A DNA stretch of 64,000 bases from assembly GCA_016699445.1 (NCBI GenBank), contig CP064976.1:2108001-2172000 (forward strand), in the 5' to 3' direction. A program made the translations under genes and the position numbers. Below are positions 44,216 to 53,512 of this stretch, one piece after another; position 1 is the stretch's first letter; every line of letters starts with the position of its first letter. The stretch is from Deltaproteobacteria bacterium (GTDB lineage: Bacteria > UBA10199 > JACPAL01 > GCA-016699445). The notes beneath the pieces were generated by a model, which was given only the letters and a program-made list of their open reading frames with translations, was not told the DNA's origin and searched no databases.

Positions 44216-45058
44216 ATGGGAGATGTTCGCGTACATTGTGAAATAAGGCGTCATGGAAATCCTCATGAGGTGAATTTTGAAGATCTTTCGGTGCGACGAT
44301 CTGACGGAGACGAATCCAGTGCAGTTTTTGGGGAAATCAGAGATTTGTTTAGCCGTTATCCAGACTCTGATGTGGTGTGTAATGGTGTCCAGGCAACGAC
44401 GACAGGGCGTTTGGATTTGAATGCTGTTTCCGAAATGGCTCATGCTCTTGTCCGGCCGGATCCTGAGACTCGGGATCAAAGAACTGTTTCTGTTTATGCT
44501 GGTGGTACATTTTTCTCTACACCTTCTACAGGTCGTGTCCCTACCTACAGGACCTTTGCTGTGACTGCTGGAGCTCGCGGTCCTGTCCAAGTTTTTCCGC
44601 ATGGTATTGTGCTGACCATGGGGATGCGATTGACTGCAGGGCACAATCAAGCTCTCTCTCCTTATGATGACTTGGCTCGAGTGACTGCAGATTATGAACC
44701 AGGTCATTTTGCTCGTGGCGTTGGGGAGCAGGGAGGGATGTTTTTAATTGCAGGAGAGGTTGGGATTCAATTGCCCTCAGTCTCTGTGTTTGGTTTTTCT
44801 TTAAATATTTTTCCTTATGTGGGCTATCAAAGTGGGCCTACGATTTCTGTTTATGATCAGCCCCCCGCTCCGGGAGGTCCGATTGGGCCTGCCGTGGATT
44901 TGGTACCAGCAGGTATCAGCTATGGTGTCGATGCGGCAATTTCTGTTTGTATCCCGACACACAGTTTGCTTTCAGGCTGTGTAGAAGCAGGCGGTGGCGT
45001 GGGCAATTTTGGACCTCATCTACTGACATCTGCAAATGCTACACTTCGTTTTGAGTAA
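44216..45058 (+). CDS. unknown protein, possible beta-barrel
   Basis: A 280-residue protein of unknown family. The first 100 residues are polar and soluble-looking (SVRRSDGDESSAVFGEIRDL). From about residue 110 it is rich in Gly and alternating hydrophobic residues, like membrane beta-strands (GIVLTMGMRLTAGH, IFPYVGYQSGPTISVYD, GCVEAGGGVGNFG), and it ends ANATLRFE, as outer-membrane barrels often do. No signal peptide is visible, which argues against export unless the start is further upstream. AGGAG precedes the ATG. It is the first of several unassigned genes between the substrate-binding and permease genes of the peptide transporter. Confidence 0.55.
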   Translation: MGDVRVHCEIRRHGNPHEVNFEDLSVRRSDGDESSAVFGEIRDLFSRYPDSDVVCNGVQATTTGRLDLNAVSEMAHALVRPDPETRDQRTVSVYAGGTFFSTPSTGRVPTYRTFAVTAGARGPVQVFPHGIVLTMGMRLTAGHNQALSPYDDLARVTADYEPGHFARGVGEQGGMFLIAGEVGIQLPSVSVFGFSLNIFPYVGYQSGPTISVYDQPPAPGGPIGPAVDLVPAGISYGVDAAISVCIPTHSLLSGCVEAGGGVGNFGPHLLTSANATLRFE

Positions 45059-45120
45059 TGATGAAAAAGCACACAACATTTTTTGAGTATGGGCGAAAAG
45101 GGTTTCATTAGGAGATTTTT

Positions 45121-46048
45121 ATGCCAGAACCAACAGTACAATCCGGATTACCTATAACACTTCCTCAAGCTCAAGGGGCTTTAGCCGCAGCCTTGATGAC
45201 ATTAGCGGGCAGGGCTCAAGTGCCAACAGTCCCTTCTGGTGGTGCAGCTTATTCAACATCTATCACAGCGTTTCCAAGGGTTGGTGTTAATGTTAATCCT
45301 GCCAGGGATTCTCAACCCCTAGAGCAAGCCATTCAAGCAGCTCAACTTTTGACGCTTTTAGGTGCTGGAGATCAGGAGGTAGTCGCTTCAACGACTGCTC
45401 TTCTAATGTCTGGAAATCTGCCGGAACCTCTCGCACGTGTCATGCGAGGTATTGGAGTGAATCCCGCAATGCGAATGACGGTTGAAGCTCTAGGGAATGA
45501 TCAAGAACCAATGGGAGTCCGTATTACAGGTCCTCTGCATGCTTATGGAGTGAGTGTCTCCCAAGCTGAACGTCCTGCACCGCTTGTATTGAGAGAAAAT
45601 CTTCTAGGGAAAGGTGCTCTTCTTTTAGTGGGTGTGGATCCTCAACAAGGTCCTGTGACGTTGACTATGGGGCATGAAGGGCCTTTGGCTGGGGCTTTGG
45701 CTTTGACGGCGACTCATCGTCATCCTCTGAGTGATTTAACCTTTGAAGGGATCTTAGCTACGTATGATTCCTCAAAGCTTGATCCTGTCAGTGAGATTGT
45801 GAGGTATCCAGCTTCTGCAGTTGAGATTCGAGAGGTTAATATTGGGTCTGCGAATGCTACGACTCGTGTCAGTGGTATTCTTCCAGTGCAGCTTGGTCAA
45901 AAAGGACCTGTAGGAACTGCAATTCATGTAAGGCGCTTTTCATGATACCGGTGCGACTCTTTGGGCAGATCCAGCAGCTCAAAGCATGGCGGCGGTATTG
46001 ATAGCCGCAGGGCAGTCCTATGGATTTGAAGCTTTACTAAAAAGATAA
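45121..46048 (+). CDS. unknown protein (one frameshift near the end)
   Basis: A protein of about 308 residues after correction, rich in Ala, Gly, Leu and Pro, with no family I recognise and no signal peptide. AGGAG lies 5 bp before the ATG. Regions such as ALAAALMTLAGRAQVPTVPS and MRMTVEALGNDQEPMGVRIT suggest a soluble globular protein. The frame ends at 45945. From about 45928 (GTAAGGCGC) the next frame continues GAFHDTGATLWADPAAQSMAAVLIAAGQSYGFEALLKR to a stop at 46048. That stretch is given here as evidence of continuation and reads like normal protein. Function unknown. Confidence 0.5.
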
Positions 46049-46097
46049 GTTATGTGAGCGAGAACATAAGAGATGAATTTTTAGACATAGCTCCTTT

Positions 46098-46421
46098 ATG
46101 CTGGCATCTTTTAAAGATGCGGCAGGTGGTGCGCTGGAAGCTTTGGGTGCTGCTCAAGCAGCTCGTGCCGGCGTTTCGATTGTGTTTGTGGATCAAGGCA
46201 GATTATCTGAAGTGGTGAGAAGCTTTACGTCTACAAATGTTTTAGATTTTGGCATTAATACTTTTGCTGGTTTGACACATACAACCGATACGCTTGGTGA
46301 TCCTGTACAAGGTTTAAGAAAATACTTTGGTATAGAAGGATTCCCAGGCGGTTTAAATTCGATATTACCGCCTTCTAAAGGTTACCCATTTGCAGAATTA
46401 GGTTTTTCAAAATTCATTTAA
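46098..46421 (+). CDS. small unknown protein (107 aa)
   Basis: A 107-residue open frame, starting MLASFKDAAGGALEALGAAQ and ending LGFSKFI. Codon use and composition look like its upstream neighbour, but there is no clear ribosome binding site before the ATG. It could be a small gene or a fragment of a larger, decayed one. No family recognised. Confidence 0.35.
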   Translation: MLASFKDAAGGALEALGAAQAARAGVSIVFVDQGRLSEVVRSFTSTNVLDFGINTFAGLTHTTDTLGDPVQGLRKYFGIEGFPGGLNSILPPSKGYPFAELGFSKFI

Positions 46422-46444
46422 AAGACACTTTTGGTATCAATCTC

Positions 46445-46735
46445 ATGCTTCAAAATAAACCAATAGCTGCAAATATTGAGCGTGATGGTTTTCTGACAGG
46501 TGTTGAGAGTGATATTTTTGGAGATGGGGCAGGTCAAGAAGGTAGAGGTCGTCAACAGGCTGCTCAGGTTGAGTTAAGTGATGAGGATGTAGAGATTTTG
46601 TTAGCTACTCCTCCAGGAAATTTAACTGAGGATCAAGTTAGGTTGATTGTGGAGAATAGTGATCTTTTGAGACGCTATCTAGAACGACAAATGGTTGATT
46701 CAGTAAATCATTTAAATCTTATAAAATATAAATAA
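46445..46735 (+). CDS. small acidic unknown protein (96 aa)
   Basis: A 96-residue acidic frame with Gly/Gln-rich residues at 25-40 and a helical acidic middle (VELSDEDVEILLATPPGNLT), ending in a basic HLNLIKYK. Weak start signals. No family recognised. Together with the preceding small frame it fills the gap before the DUF4143 ATPase; either or both might be remnants. Confidence 0.35.
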   Translation: MLQNKPIAANIERDGFLTGVESDIFGDGAGQEGRGRQQAAQVELSDEDVEILLATPPGNLTEDQVRLIVENSDLLRRYLERQMVDSVNHLNLIKYK

Positions 46736-46761
46736 AATCCATTCAGCTCTCATGTATAAGC

Positions 46762-46783
46762 ATTTTGCATATGCATGCAAAAT
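46762..46783. promoter_or_regulatory. palindrome upstream of the DUF4143 ATPase gene (distal)
   Basis: Perfect 8-bp arms ATTTTGCA and TGCAAAAT flank TATGCA. It lies 38 bp before the start of the ATPase gene, in an AT-rich stretch. Its size and symmetry suit a dimeric repressor site. No protein is identified. Confidence 0.45.
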
Positions 46784-46789
46784 ACTGTT

Positions 46790-46819
46790 GAGTAAATTGT
46801 ATATTTGTATAATTTACTC
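46790..46819. promoter_or_regulatory. palindrome immediately before the DUF4143 ATPase start, overlapping a TATAAT box
   Basis: Perfect 9-bp arms GAGTAAATT (46790-46798) and AATTTACTC (46811-46819) enclose an AT-rich centre with TATAAT at 46808-46813. The ATG follows 2 bp after the right arm, with no ribosome binding site in between. If TATAAT is the -10 box, transcription would start at or near the ATG, giving a leaderless or nearly leaderless mRNA under operator control. The reading as an operator is inferred. Confidence 0.5.
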
Positions 46820-46821
46820 AT

Positions 46822-47994
46822 ATGAAACAAAGATATCTCTCTGAATCTATAGCCGCAGACCTAAAGTCTAAAATGGTCTTCTTAGGTGGTCCCAGGCAGG
46901 TAGGTAAAACCACGATCGCTAAAGATATCATCGGTTCAGGACAAAAAAGTCAGTATTATACATGGGATAAGATTGATCAAAGACGCCGTGCGCTCAAAGG
47001 TGAGTGGGATCCTGAGAGCCCCCTTGTCCTTTTGGATGAGTTTCATAAATACACCAAATGGAAAACCTGGATTAAAGGTGAGTATGATACCCATAAGGGT
47101 CGGCATCAGTTTTTGCTCACGGGAAGCGCTCGATTGAATGTTTTTAGGAGAGGTGGAGATTCTCTTCAAGGAAGATATCATTACTACCGACTTCATCCTT
47201 TTTCGTTAGCCGAAGTTCTAAAGAAAAAAAATAAAATTTCCCCTGGGAAAGAATTAGTTTTTCAGAACTATCATGCTGAAGATGCCTCTGCAGTTGAGAC
47301 TTTATTGCGTTTTGGAGGATTTCCTGAGCCATTTTTGGCCCAGGATGAAAGATCCTGGAGACGTTGGATCAATGAACGTCATGAGCGATTTTTAAAAGAA
47401 GATGTGCGTGATCTGACTCGTATTCAGGATATCGGAAATTTTTCTTTGCTGACAGAGCTCTTGCCACAAAGAGTAGGTTCTATACTTTCGATCAATTCTT
47501 TGAGTCAGGATTTGCAGGTTAATTTTAGGACAGCGAGCCTTTGGCTCGATGTGCTGGAAAATTTTTATTATTCTTACCGTTTATCTCCTTATGCCTCAAA
47601 AAAGATTGCGGCTGTTAAAAAAGAAAAAAAACTATTTTTATGGGATTGGTCAGAAATTGAAAATGAAGCTGCTCGTTTTGAAAATATGATTGGGTCGCAT
47701 TTATTGAAATTGTGTCATTACCTCCAGGACACTGAAGGGTGGAAAACAGAGCTCTATTATTTAAGGGATCATCACGGCCGAGAAGTGGATTTTATGATCT
47801 GTCAAAATCAAAAGCCTTGGTTTGCAGTTGAAGTCAAATTGAATGACGAGTCGATTTCTCCTCATCTGACTTATTTTAGAGAAAAATTGAGTATTCCATA
47901 TGTTTATCAAATTGTGAAAAAAGGTAATGTGAATGTTTTCAAAAATTCTGTGCACCTCATGTCAGCTGATCGATTTCTCAATGCTTTGGTTTGA
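46822..47994 (+). CDS. AAA ATPase with C-terminal DUF4143 (DEXX/PD-like) domain
   Basis: A 390-residue protein with the AAA_14 ATPase: Walker A GGPRQVGKTTIAKDI near residue 25, Walker B LVLLDEFHKY, sensor LLTGSARLNVF. The C-terminal DUF4143 part follows, with a nuclease-like VDFMICQNQKPWFAVEVKLND, where D, E and K are placed as in PD-(D/E)xK folds. Such ATPases are common, horizontally mobile, and of uncertain role (suspected in defence or DNA metabolism). It is preceded by two palindromes and lies between the substrate-binding and first permease genes of the peptide transporter. Confidence 0.88.
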   Translation: MKQRYLSESIAADLKSKMVFLGGPRQVGKTTIAKDIIGSGQKSQYYTWDKIDQRRRALKGEWDPESPLVLLDEFHKYTKWKTWIKGEYDTHKGRHQFLLTGSARLNVFRRGGDSLQGRYHYYRLHPFSLAEVLKKKNKISPGKELVFQNYHAEDASAVETLLRFGGFPEPFLAQDERSWRRWINERHERFLKEDVRDLTRIQDIGNFSLLTELLPQRVGSILSINSLSQDLQVNFRTASLWLDVLENFYYSYRLSPYASKKIAAVKKEKKLFLWDWSEIENEAARFENMIGSHLLKLCHYLQDTEGWKTELYYLRDHHGREVDFMICQNQKPWFAVEVKLNDESISPHLTYFREKLSIPYVYQIVKKGNVNVFKNSVHLMSADRFLNALV

Positions 47995-48043
47995 TGACTT
48001 CATTCTTGAGTCCTTCTTAAATTTCATTTAAGTCCAGCGGCCT

Positions 48044-49048
48044 GTGATTTCCTATCTTATCAAGCGACTTCTTTTGATCATTCCCACGTTTTTGGGAATT
48101 ACCCTTATTACTTTTTTTATCATACAACTAGCGCCTGGCAATCCGGTGTCGATTAAGATCCAGCAGCTAGGAGGCGAGGGGATTCGGTCGGAGACGATTT
48201 CTCGAGAGGTGATTGAGCAGACCAAGAAGATGTATGGTCTCGATAAGCCTTTTCACGTTCAATACGCTCTATGGCTCAAGCGTGTGGTGACGTTTGATTT
48301 TGGGGATTCGTATAAAGATCATCGGCCTGTGCTGACAAAGATTAAAGAAGCTCTGCCGGTGACTCTTTTGCTCAATGTGATTTCGATTTTGTTGGTGTAT
48401 CTCATCGCCATCCCGCTGGGAGTTTATTCGGCTGTGTCTCCACATAGTTTGTGGGATAAGACGGTGACTCTGATTTTATTTATTTTGTATTCGCTCCCAT
48501 CTTTTTGGGTAGCCATGATGTTGATCATTTTTTTATCGGGAGGAGAATATCTTAATATTTTTCCCGTGATTGGGATTGTCTCGATTGGTTTTGAACAGCT
48601 TTCTTTTTGGGGCAAGATCGGAAATATTTTATGGCACTTGGTATTGCCCGTGATCGTGCTGACTTATGGGGGATTGGCTTTTGTGTCTCGATTTTCACGA
48701 GCTCAGGTCTTGGAAGTGATTCAGCAGGATTATGTGCGCACGGCACGAGCCAAAGGCTTGTCTGAGAGAGCCGTGATTTTTAAACACACACTTCGCAATG
48801 CTTTGATTCCGATGATTACCTTGATGGGGACTCTGCTTCCAGGTTTGATTGGTGGGAGTATGATCATCGAACAGATTTTTTCGATTCCAGGAATGGGAAA
48901 GCTGGGATTTGAAGCGGTCTTGTCGCGTGATTATCCTACAGTGATGGCGATTGCTGCAATTGAAGCCTTTTTGACACTCATCAGTATTTTGATCAGTGAC
49001 ATTCTCTATGTAGTCGTCGATCCACGAATTAGTTTTGAAAAATCCTGA
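48044..49048 (+). CDS. peptide ABC transporter permease (OppB/DppB type)
   Basis: A 334-residue inner-membrane permease: MISYLIKRLLLIIPTFLGITLITFFIIQLAPGNPV at the start (shown by motif), six membrane segments, and the EAA loop YVRTARAKGLSERAVIFKHTLRNALIPMI that docks on the ATPases. It pairs with the OppC-type permease encoded at 51076. Start is GTG. It is separated from the second permease gene by a desaturase and a DUF1275 gene, which is unusual for this transporter class. Confidence 0.95.
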   Translation: MISYLIKRLLLIIPTFLGITLITFFIIQLAPGNPVSIKIQQLGGEGIRSETISREVIEQTKKMYGLDKPFHVQYALWLKRVVTFDFGDSYKDHRPVLTKIKEALPVTLLLNVISILLVYLIAIPLGVYSAVSPHSLWDKTVTLILFILYSLPSFWVAMMLIIFLSGGEYLNIFPVIGIVSIGFEQLSFWGKIGNILWHLVLPVIVLTYGGLAFVSRFSRAQVLEVIQQDYVRTARAKGLSERAVIFKHTLRNALIPMITLMGTLLPGLIGGSMIIEQIFSIPGMGKLGFEAVLSRDYPTVMAIAAIEAFLTLISILISDILYVVVDPRISFEKS

Positions 49049-49083
49049 TATCAAATTTTCAAAAAAACATATTACATTTTTTT

Positions 49084-50190
49084 CTATGGAAAAAATGGAA
49101 CTGTAAAATTGGGAAATGACAGTCTCCCTAATCTTTTCATGGCTGCTGCTAAATTTTTTCCAAGCGATGTCCGTTTGTAAGAGATCTTATATTTTTTGCA
49201 AATAGACTCTATTTTAGGCGAAATTTCTCGGAGACGATTGGGCGGGAGTCTTGGAAATAGATGATGTTCTATTTGAAAATCAAGGGCTCCGCACAGAAGG
49301 CTCATAAAGCCTGGAATTGTATAGTTGTGAGCGGACTCTATTTGAGATTTGTACCACTCGCCACGGCTATGTGTTTTGAAGTTTTTATCATAATATTGAA
49401 GATCTTCACCAAAATGTCCTGCGTAGATAATCGCACTTGAGTAGATGTTGCGTAAAACATCAGCACCCAAATTTCCGCCCAAAATTTTCCACCAAAAAGG
49501 TCCGGCTAATATTGGCCAAAAAACAAACTCATAGAGAGAGTAGGGGAGCATTTTTTTTATTGTCTGATAAAACGAATTAAAAAATGTTTTCAGCCTTTGA
49601 TCTTGAAGGACAGGCGCATAGGAATCATCATTTTTTGGATGTAAGAGATCTGTTAATCCAGAAGCATGTGAAGCGATCATCCAAATAAAGAATGGTGCCG
49701 ACCAAAAAAACTGAGCTGTTTGAACCAGATGATAAGGCATCCATTTGGTATGTTCCGTGACTCTCAAAATTCCAAAGCTTAAGTCAGGGTCACGTCCGGC
49801 AATATTGGTATAGCGATGATGGAGGAGATTGTGTTCGGTTTTCCAAGCCTCTTCATTGACGGGTGTGTTCCAATGAAAATTTTTTGAATCAAAATATTCG
49901 GCACCTTTGAGTCCATCCCAAGCACCATGCAAAGCTGCATGACCTATTTCAGAAGTCTCTAGCTGGTGATGAATTCCCAGAAGAGCTACTCCCAAAGACC
50001 ATGTGAGGGGATCTAAGCTGATGTAGATCAATCCTCTTCCAAGTATTTCAGAAACACGTGACAGTGATTTGATATTTTTTATATGAATAACGTCTTCATC
50101 CCCTAGGTTTCCACGAGCTTCTTCTCCTACAGAGGCAATCTCTCTCTCAAAATGATCAAGATAAGATGATTTTACTTTTCTCTTTTTCAT
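49084..50190 (-). CDS. membrane fatty-acid desaturase
   Basis: A desaturase of about 368 residues with the three histidine boxes of the membrane di-iron family: HAALHGAWDG (near 90), HNLLHHRYTN (near 120) and the front-end-like QIEHHLFPRLP near 310. It has several membrane helices. I start at MKKRKVKSS (50190), which has GGGGAG about 7 bp before it; the 50 upstream in-frame codons look non-coding. It introduces a double bond into acyl chains, using oxygen and electrons from ferredoxin or cytochrome b5; no electron donor gene is adjacent. It is the only minus-strand gene between the transporter genes. Confidence 0.93.
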   Translation of the reverse strand: MKKRKVKSSYLDHFEREIASVGEEARGNLGDEDVIHIKNIKSLSRVSEILGRGLIYISLDPLTWSLGVALLGIHHQLETSEIGHAALHGAWDGLKGAEYFDSKNFHWNTPVNEEAWKTEHNLLHHRYTNIAGRDPDLSFGILRVTEHTKWMPYHLVQTAQFFWSAPFFIWMIASHASGLTDLLHPKNDDSYAPVLQDQRLKTFFNSFYQTIKKMLPYSLYEFVFWPILAGPFWWKILGGNLGADVLRNIYSSAIIYAGHFGEDLQYYDKNFKTHSRGEWYKSQIESAHNYTIPGFMSLLCGALDFQIEHHLFPRLPPNRLREISPKIESICKKYKISYKRTSLGKNLAAAMKRLGRLSFPNFTVPFFP

Positions 50191-50342
50191 TAAACACTCC
50201 CCGTTTGTTGGGTATGAAAAAACAAATAACTCCACAATCAGGGTAAACAGGATTTTGGTGTGGGGGATTCCCCTAAATTTTAGACAGCGGTTGATTGCTT
50301 CATTGACGATACGTTCTTGGATATGTTTTCCTTGCGGCATTC

Positions 50343-51071
50343 ATGTTCAAGCACGGTCTCGAAAGTAAGTTTTATTACAAAACATTTTTTCATTCCTTTC
50401 TCCTGTCGTTTTTAGCGGGCAATGTGAATGTGGGTGGTTTTATGTCTTGTGGTCGTTTTGTCACTCATGTGACGGGATTTGCGACGTTGTTTGGAATCGA
50501 TGTGGCTCATGGTTCCTGGAGATTTGCTGTTGGTATTCTTTCAGTCCCTTTTTATTTCCTGATAGGCGCTATGATTTCAGCATATCTGGTGGATCGACGG
50601 CTCCATCAGGGTCGTGAAGCTGGTTATTCTATTGTTATGGGTCTGATTTCGTTTTGTCTTCTGATGGCCTCCTTAGGAGGCCATTGGGGATGGTTTGGGG
50701 TTTTTGGAGGGGAGATTAACTTGGGGCAAGATTATCTTTTGTTGGCCCTTCTCTGTGGTGCGAGTGGGCTTCAAAATGCGGCAATTACGACATCCACAGG
50801 TGCTGTTGTCAGAACAACTCATCTCACAGGTATTACGACAGATCTTGGTATAGGAGTGATGAGGTTGTTTTTGCCACATCAAGATCAAGCGCGTCGTACA
50901 CGTGAAATACGGATTAATATTTTAAGGGTCATTACTATTATGGCTTTTATGTTAGGCTCATGCGTTGGGGCTTTTCTTTTTTTGGAATATCAATATTTGG
51001 CTTTTTTATTACCAGCTTCTATTGCATGCTATGCAATGGTCGTCACGATCAAGAGACAAAATAATCATTAA
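50343..51071 (+). CDS. DUF1275 (YoaK-like) membrane protein
   Basis: A 242-residue membrane protein with six or so helices. The family start is SFLLSFLAGNVNVGGFMSCGRFVTHVTGF, and GLQNAAITTSTGAVVRTTHLTGITTDLGI is the conserved core (both given by motif). YoaK/DUF1275 proteins are of unknown function, probably small-molecule transporters. The gene is divergent from the desaturase (about 150 bp between real starts) and ends 4 bp before the OppC-type gene, so it may drive the rest of the transporter operon. Confidence 0.9.
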   Translation: MFKHGLESKFYYKTFFHSFLLSFLAGNVNVGGFMSCGRFVTHVTGFATLFGIDVAHGSWRFAVGILSVPFYFLIGAMISAYLVDRRLHQGREAGYSIVMGLISFCLLMASLGGHWGWFGVFGGEINLGQDYLLLALLCGASGLQNAAITTSTGAVVRTTHLTGITTDLGIGVMRLFLPHQDQARRTREIRINILRVITIMAFMLGSCVGAFLFLEYQYLAFLLPASIACYAMVVTIKRQNNH

Positions 51072-51075
51072 TCTT

Positions 51076-51927
51076 ATGGTAAAGTTTACGAGCTATTGGG
51101 GACATATTGGAAATCAGTTTTTGAAAAATAAACTCGCTGTTGTAGGTTTGTCGATTACAGTGATTTTTTTTCTGATGGCTCTCTTGGCGCCTTATCTGAC
51201 CCATTATTCACCTACAGCTTATGATCTGGATTCTGTTTTAAAGCCCCCATCGTCTGCGCATTTTTTGGGGACTGATGAAGAGGGTCGGGATGTATTATCG
51301 CGTATGATTTTTGGAACACGTATTTCGCTCACGGTAGGATTTATCGCTGTGGCGATATATATTGTGATTGGTATTATTTTGGGTGCTCTGGCGGGATATT
51401 TTGGAGGGTGGGTGGATATTTTGATTTCACGATTGATCGAAGTGATGATTTGCTTTCCAACATTTTTTCTTATCCTCGCAGTCTTAGCTTTTATTGGCCG
51501 CTCTCTCACGAACATCATGGTGGTGATTGGATTAACAAGTTGGCCTGGAATCGCTCGTTTGGTGCGTGGAGAGTTTTTGCGAATTCGAAATCAAGATTTT
51601 GTTTTAGCCAGTAAACTCAGCGGCGCATCTTCTCTGAGAATTATTTTCAAACACATACTTCCTAATAGTCTGGCTCCTGTTTTGGTGTCGGCAACATTTG
51701 GTGTCGCTTCGGCGATCTTAATTGAATCAAGTTTGTCTTTCATAGGTTTTGGTGTCCAGCCACCGACGCCGACGTGGGGAGAAATTTTATCTCAGTCCCG
51801 CGATTTCATGGACATCGCTTGGTGGTTAGCCGTCTTTCCGGGACTGGCGATTTTCTTGAGTATTACCGCTTATAATTTGGTAGGAGAAGGTTTACAGCAG
51901 GCTTTGGACCCTAAGCAAAAAGCCTAA
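51076..51927 (+). CDS. peptide ABC transporter permease (OppC/DppC type)
   Basis: A 283-residue permease of the OppC class: FLKNKLAVVGLSITVIFFLM, HFLGTDEEGRDVLSRMIFGTRISL and the EAA loop QDFVLASKLSGASSLRIIFKHILPNSLAPVL. The ATG at 51076 fits the family; the open frame upstream lies inside the DUF1275 gene. It forms the translocation channel with the OppB-type protein (48044). It is followed after 73 bp by the repeat lipoprotein rather than by the ATPase genes. Confidence 0.95.
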   Translation: MVKFTSYWGHIGNQFLKNKLAVVGLSITVIFFLMALLAPYLTHYSPTAYDLDSVLKPPSSAHFLGTDEEGRDVLSRMIFGTRISLTVGFIAVAIYIVIGIILGALAGYFGGWVDILISRLIEVMICFPTFFLILAVLAFIGRSLTNIMVVIGLTSWPGIARLVRGEFLRIRNQDFVLASKLSGASSLRIIFKHILPNSLAPVLVSATFGVASAILIESSLSFIGFGVQPPTPTWGEILSQSRDFMDIAWWLAVFPGLAIFLSITAYNLVGEGLQQALDPKQKA

Positions 51928-52000
51928 CTTATTGGGTTTCACCTTGTTTTATCTCCAGTCGACCCATAAAATAACCGTTTATCTTAAAAGGGGAGTTATT

Positions 52001-53172
52001 ATGAAAATGAATGCAGTGCGTAAAAATTATATCTGGGTATGGCCATTAATCATATTCTCCTTTTATACAGCTGGAGGTTGTTCTGGCTCAAATGGGAGTG
52101 GGCCAACTCCTTCACTTAGTACTTTTTACTTAGATTCCGATGGAGATGGTTATGGAGACAGTGCTCACAGCCTGGAGGTATCATCGGTCGCGGTACCTTC
52201 GGGATATGTGGTTAGCGGAACCGATTGCGATGATCATGATCGCAAGGTTCATCCAGGAGCTAGAAACTCGTCTCGAGATGCAACGAAAGATTTTGATTGT
52301 GATGGTGTCTACCTTCAAATGCCTTCTCATCAGATTGCTTTTCGCAGTGGAACAAGGACATTAACAGTTACAAGCTGGGATGCCTCTTTGCGAAAATATT
52401 CTACCATAAGTTACGTGGGTGATTCTACAGCAACGTCAGTGAGTCAATCAGCAGAACATATTTTCAACGCTCAAGGGAATCAATTAACTTCCAAATCACA
52501 TGCTGGCGACCTGACAACCCTGGTAACTCGATCAGAGGAATACACTTATGATTCTCAAGGGAATCAATTAACTTCCAAATCACATGCTGGCGATCTAACA
52601 GTCTCAGTAACTTATTCAGCAGAATACACGTATGATTCTCAGGGGAATCGATTAACTTCCAAATTACATACTGGCGACCTAACAGGCTCAGTAAGTAGTT
52701 CAGCAGAATACACGTATGATTCTCAGGGGAATCGATTAACTTCCAAATTACATACTGGCGACCTAACAGGCTCAGTAAGTAGTTCAGAAGAAGATACGTA
52801 TGATTCTCAGGGGAATCGATTAACTTCCGAAGTACATATTGGCGACCTAACAGGCTCAGTAGCTTATTCAGCAGAAAACACGTACGATTCTCAAGGGAAT
52901 CAATTAACCTACAAATCACATGTTGGTGACCTAACAGGCTCAGTAACTTATTCAGCAGAATACACTTATGATTCTCAGGGGAATCAATTAACTTCCAAAT
53001 CACATGTTGGTGACCTAGCAGGCTCAGTAACTAGTTCAGAAGAATACACGTATGATTCTCAGGGAATCAATTAACCTACAAAGTACATAGTGGTGACCTA
53101 ACGACGCCATTGACTTACTCGATAGAATCGAGCGATTTTGCCCCCATCCGTCAGCCTATAAATTTTAATTAA
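52001..53172 (+). CDS. lipoprotein with MopE-like segment and eight 28-residue YD/RHS-like repeats (one frameshift)
   Basis: A strong AGGGGAG site precedes the ATG at 52001. The signal ends FYTAGGC (lipobox). Next comes a Ca-binding-like MopE/thrombospondin-type segment (FYLDSDGDGYGDS ... GTDCDDHDRKVHPGA). From 52457 eight tandem 28-residue units of the form YTYDSQGNxLTSKxHxGDLT follow, similar to YD/RHS repeats. In the last unit a G is missing (CAGGGAATC against CAGGGGAATC in the others, at about 53060), stopping the frame at 53074. Restored, it ends YSIESSDFAPIRQPINFN at 53172. It should be a surface-exposed lipoprotein of about 390 residues. It separates the OppC-type gene from the transporter ATPases. 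Confidence 0.75.
52457..53127 (+). repeat. 84-bp in-frame tandem repeat, eight units
   Basis: Eight consecutive units of 84 bp encode HIFNAQGN..., YTYDSQGNQLTSKSHAGDLT and variants. Neighbouring units 3 and 4 are nearly identical, while outer ones differ at several positions. This points to expansion by slippage or unequal crossing-over, and the copy number may vary among strains. Confidence 0.9.
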
Positions 53173-53191
53173 AAAAGATAAGAAAGAAGTT

Positions 53192-53464
53192 ATGGACCCT
53201 AAAACAGATATTCAAATTTTTGTATCAGATGAAGTGGCCAAGGGTTTTTACGCGACCACCAGTGCAGTCTATCATTCGCAGAATGAATTCTTGATTGAGT
53301 TTATCAGCAATTTCCCACCCAAGGCGATTATGGGTTCGCGTAGCATATTGTCTCCCACACATGCCAAAAACTTGTTGGCGATTCTTCAGCATAATGTGGA
53401 ATTATATGAGAAGAATAACGGTCCGATTCCAACACCACACAATCCCAAGCAAGAGATGAACTAA
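53192..53464 (+). CDS. DUF3467-family protein
   Basis: A 90-residue protein beginning MDPKTDIQIFVSDEVAKGFY, with the family core ATTSAVYHSQNEFLIEFI and SPTHAKNLLAILQHNVELYEKNNGPIP. DUF3467 is a small soluble protein of unknown function, widespread in bacteria including deltaproteobacteria. Complete length. It lies 20 bp after the repeat lipoprotein. Confidence 0.85.
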   Translation: MDPKTDIQIFVSDEVAKGFYATTSAVYHSQNEFLIEFISNFPPKAIMGSRSILSPTHAKNLLAILQHNVELYEKNNGPIPTPHNPKQEMN

Positions 53465-53512
53465 GATGTCTTCGGGAAGCGCTTTTTTAATAATAGCAAA
53501 ATATAACATAAA

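Noticed and set aside
48640..48660. TGGCACTTGGTATTGC as a second sigma-54 promoter
   Set aside because: The GG-GC spacing is eleven, not ten, and it is inside the permease coding sequence with no gene start nearby.
52464..53003. 179-codon antisense frame across the lipoprotein repeats
   Set aside because: The sense strand has a lipoprotein signal, a strong ribosome binding site and a known repeat type; the antisense frame is open only because the 84-bp unit is open in that frame.
52457..53127. Possible CRISPR array (regular repeats)
   Set aside because: The repeats are contiguous 84-bp coding units without spacers, and no cas genes are present.
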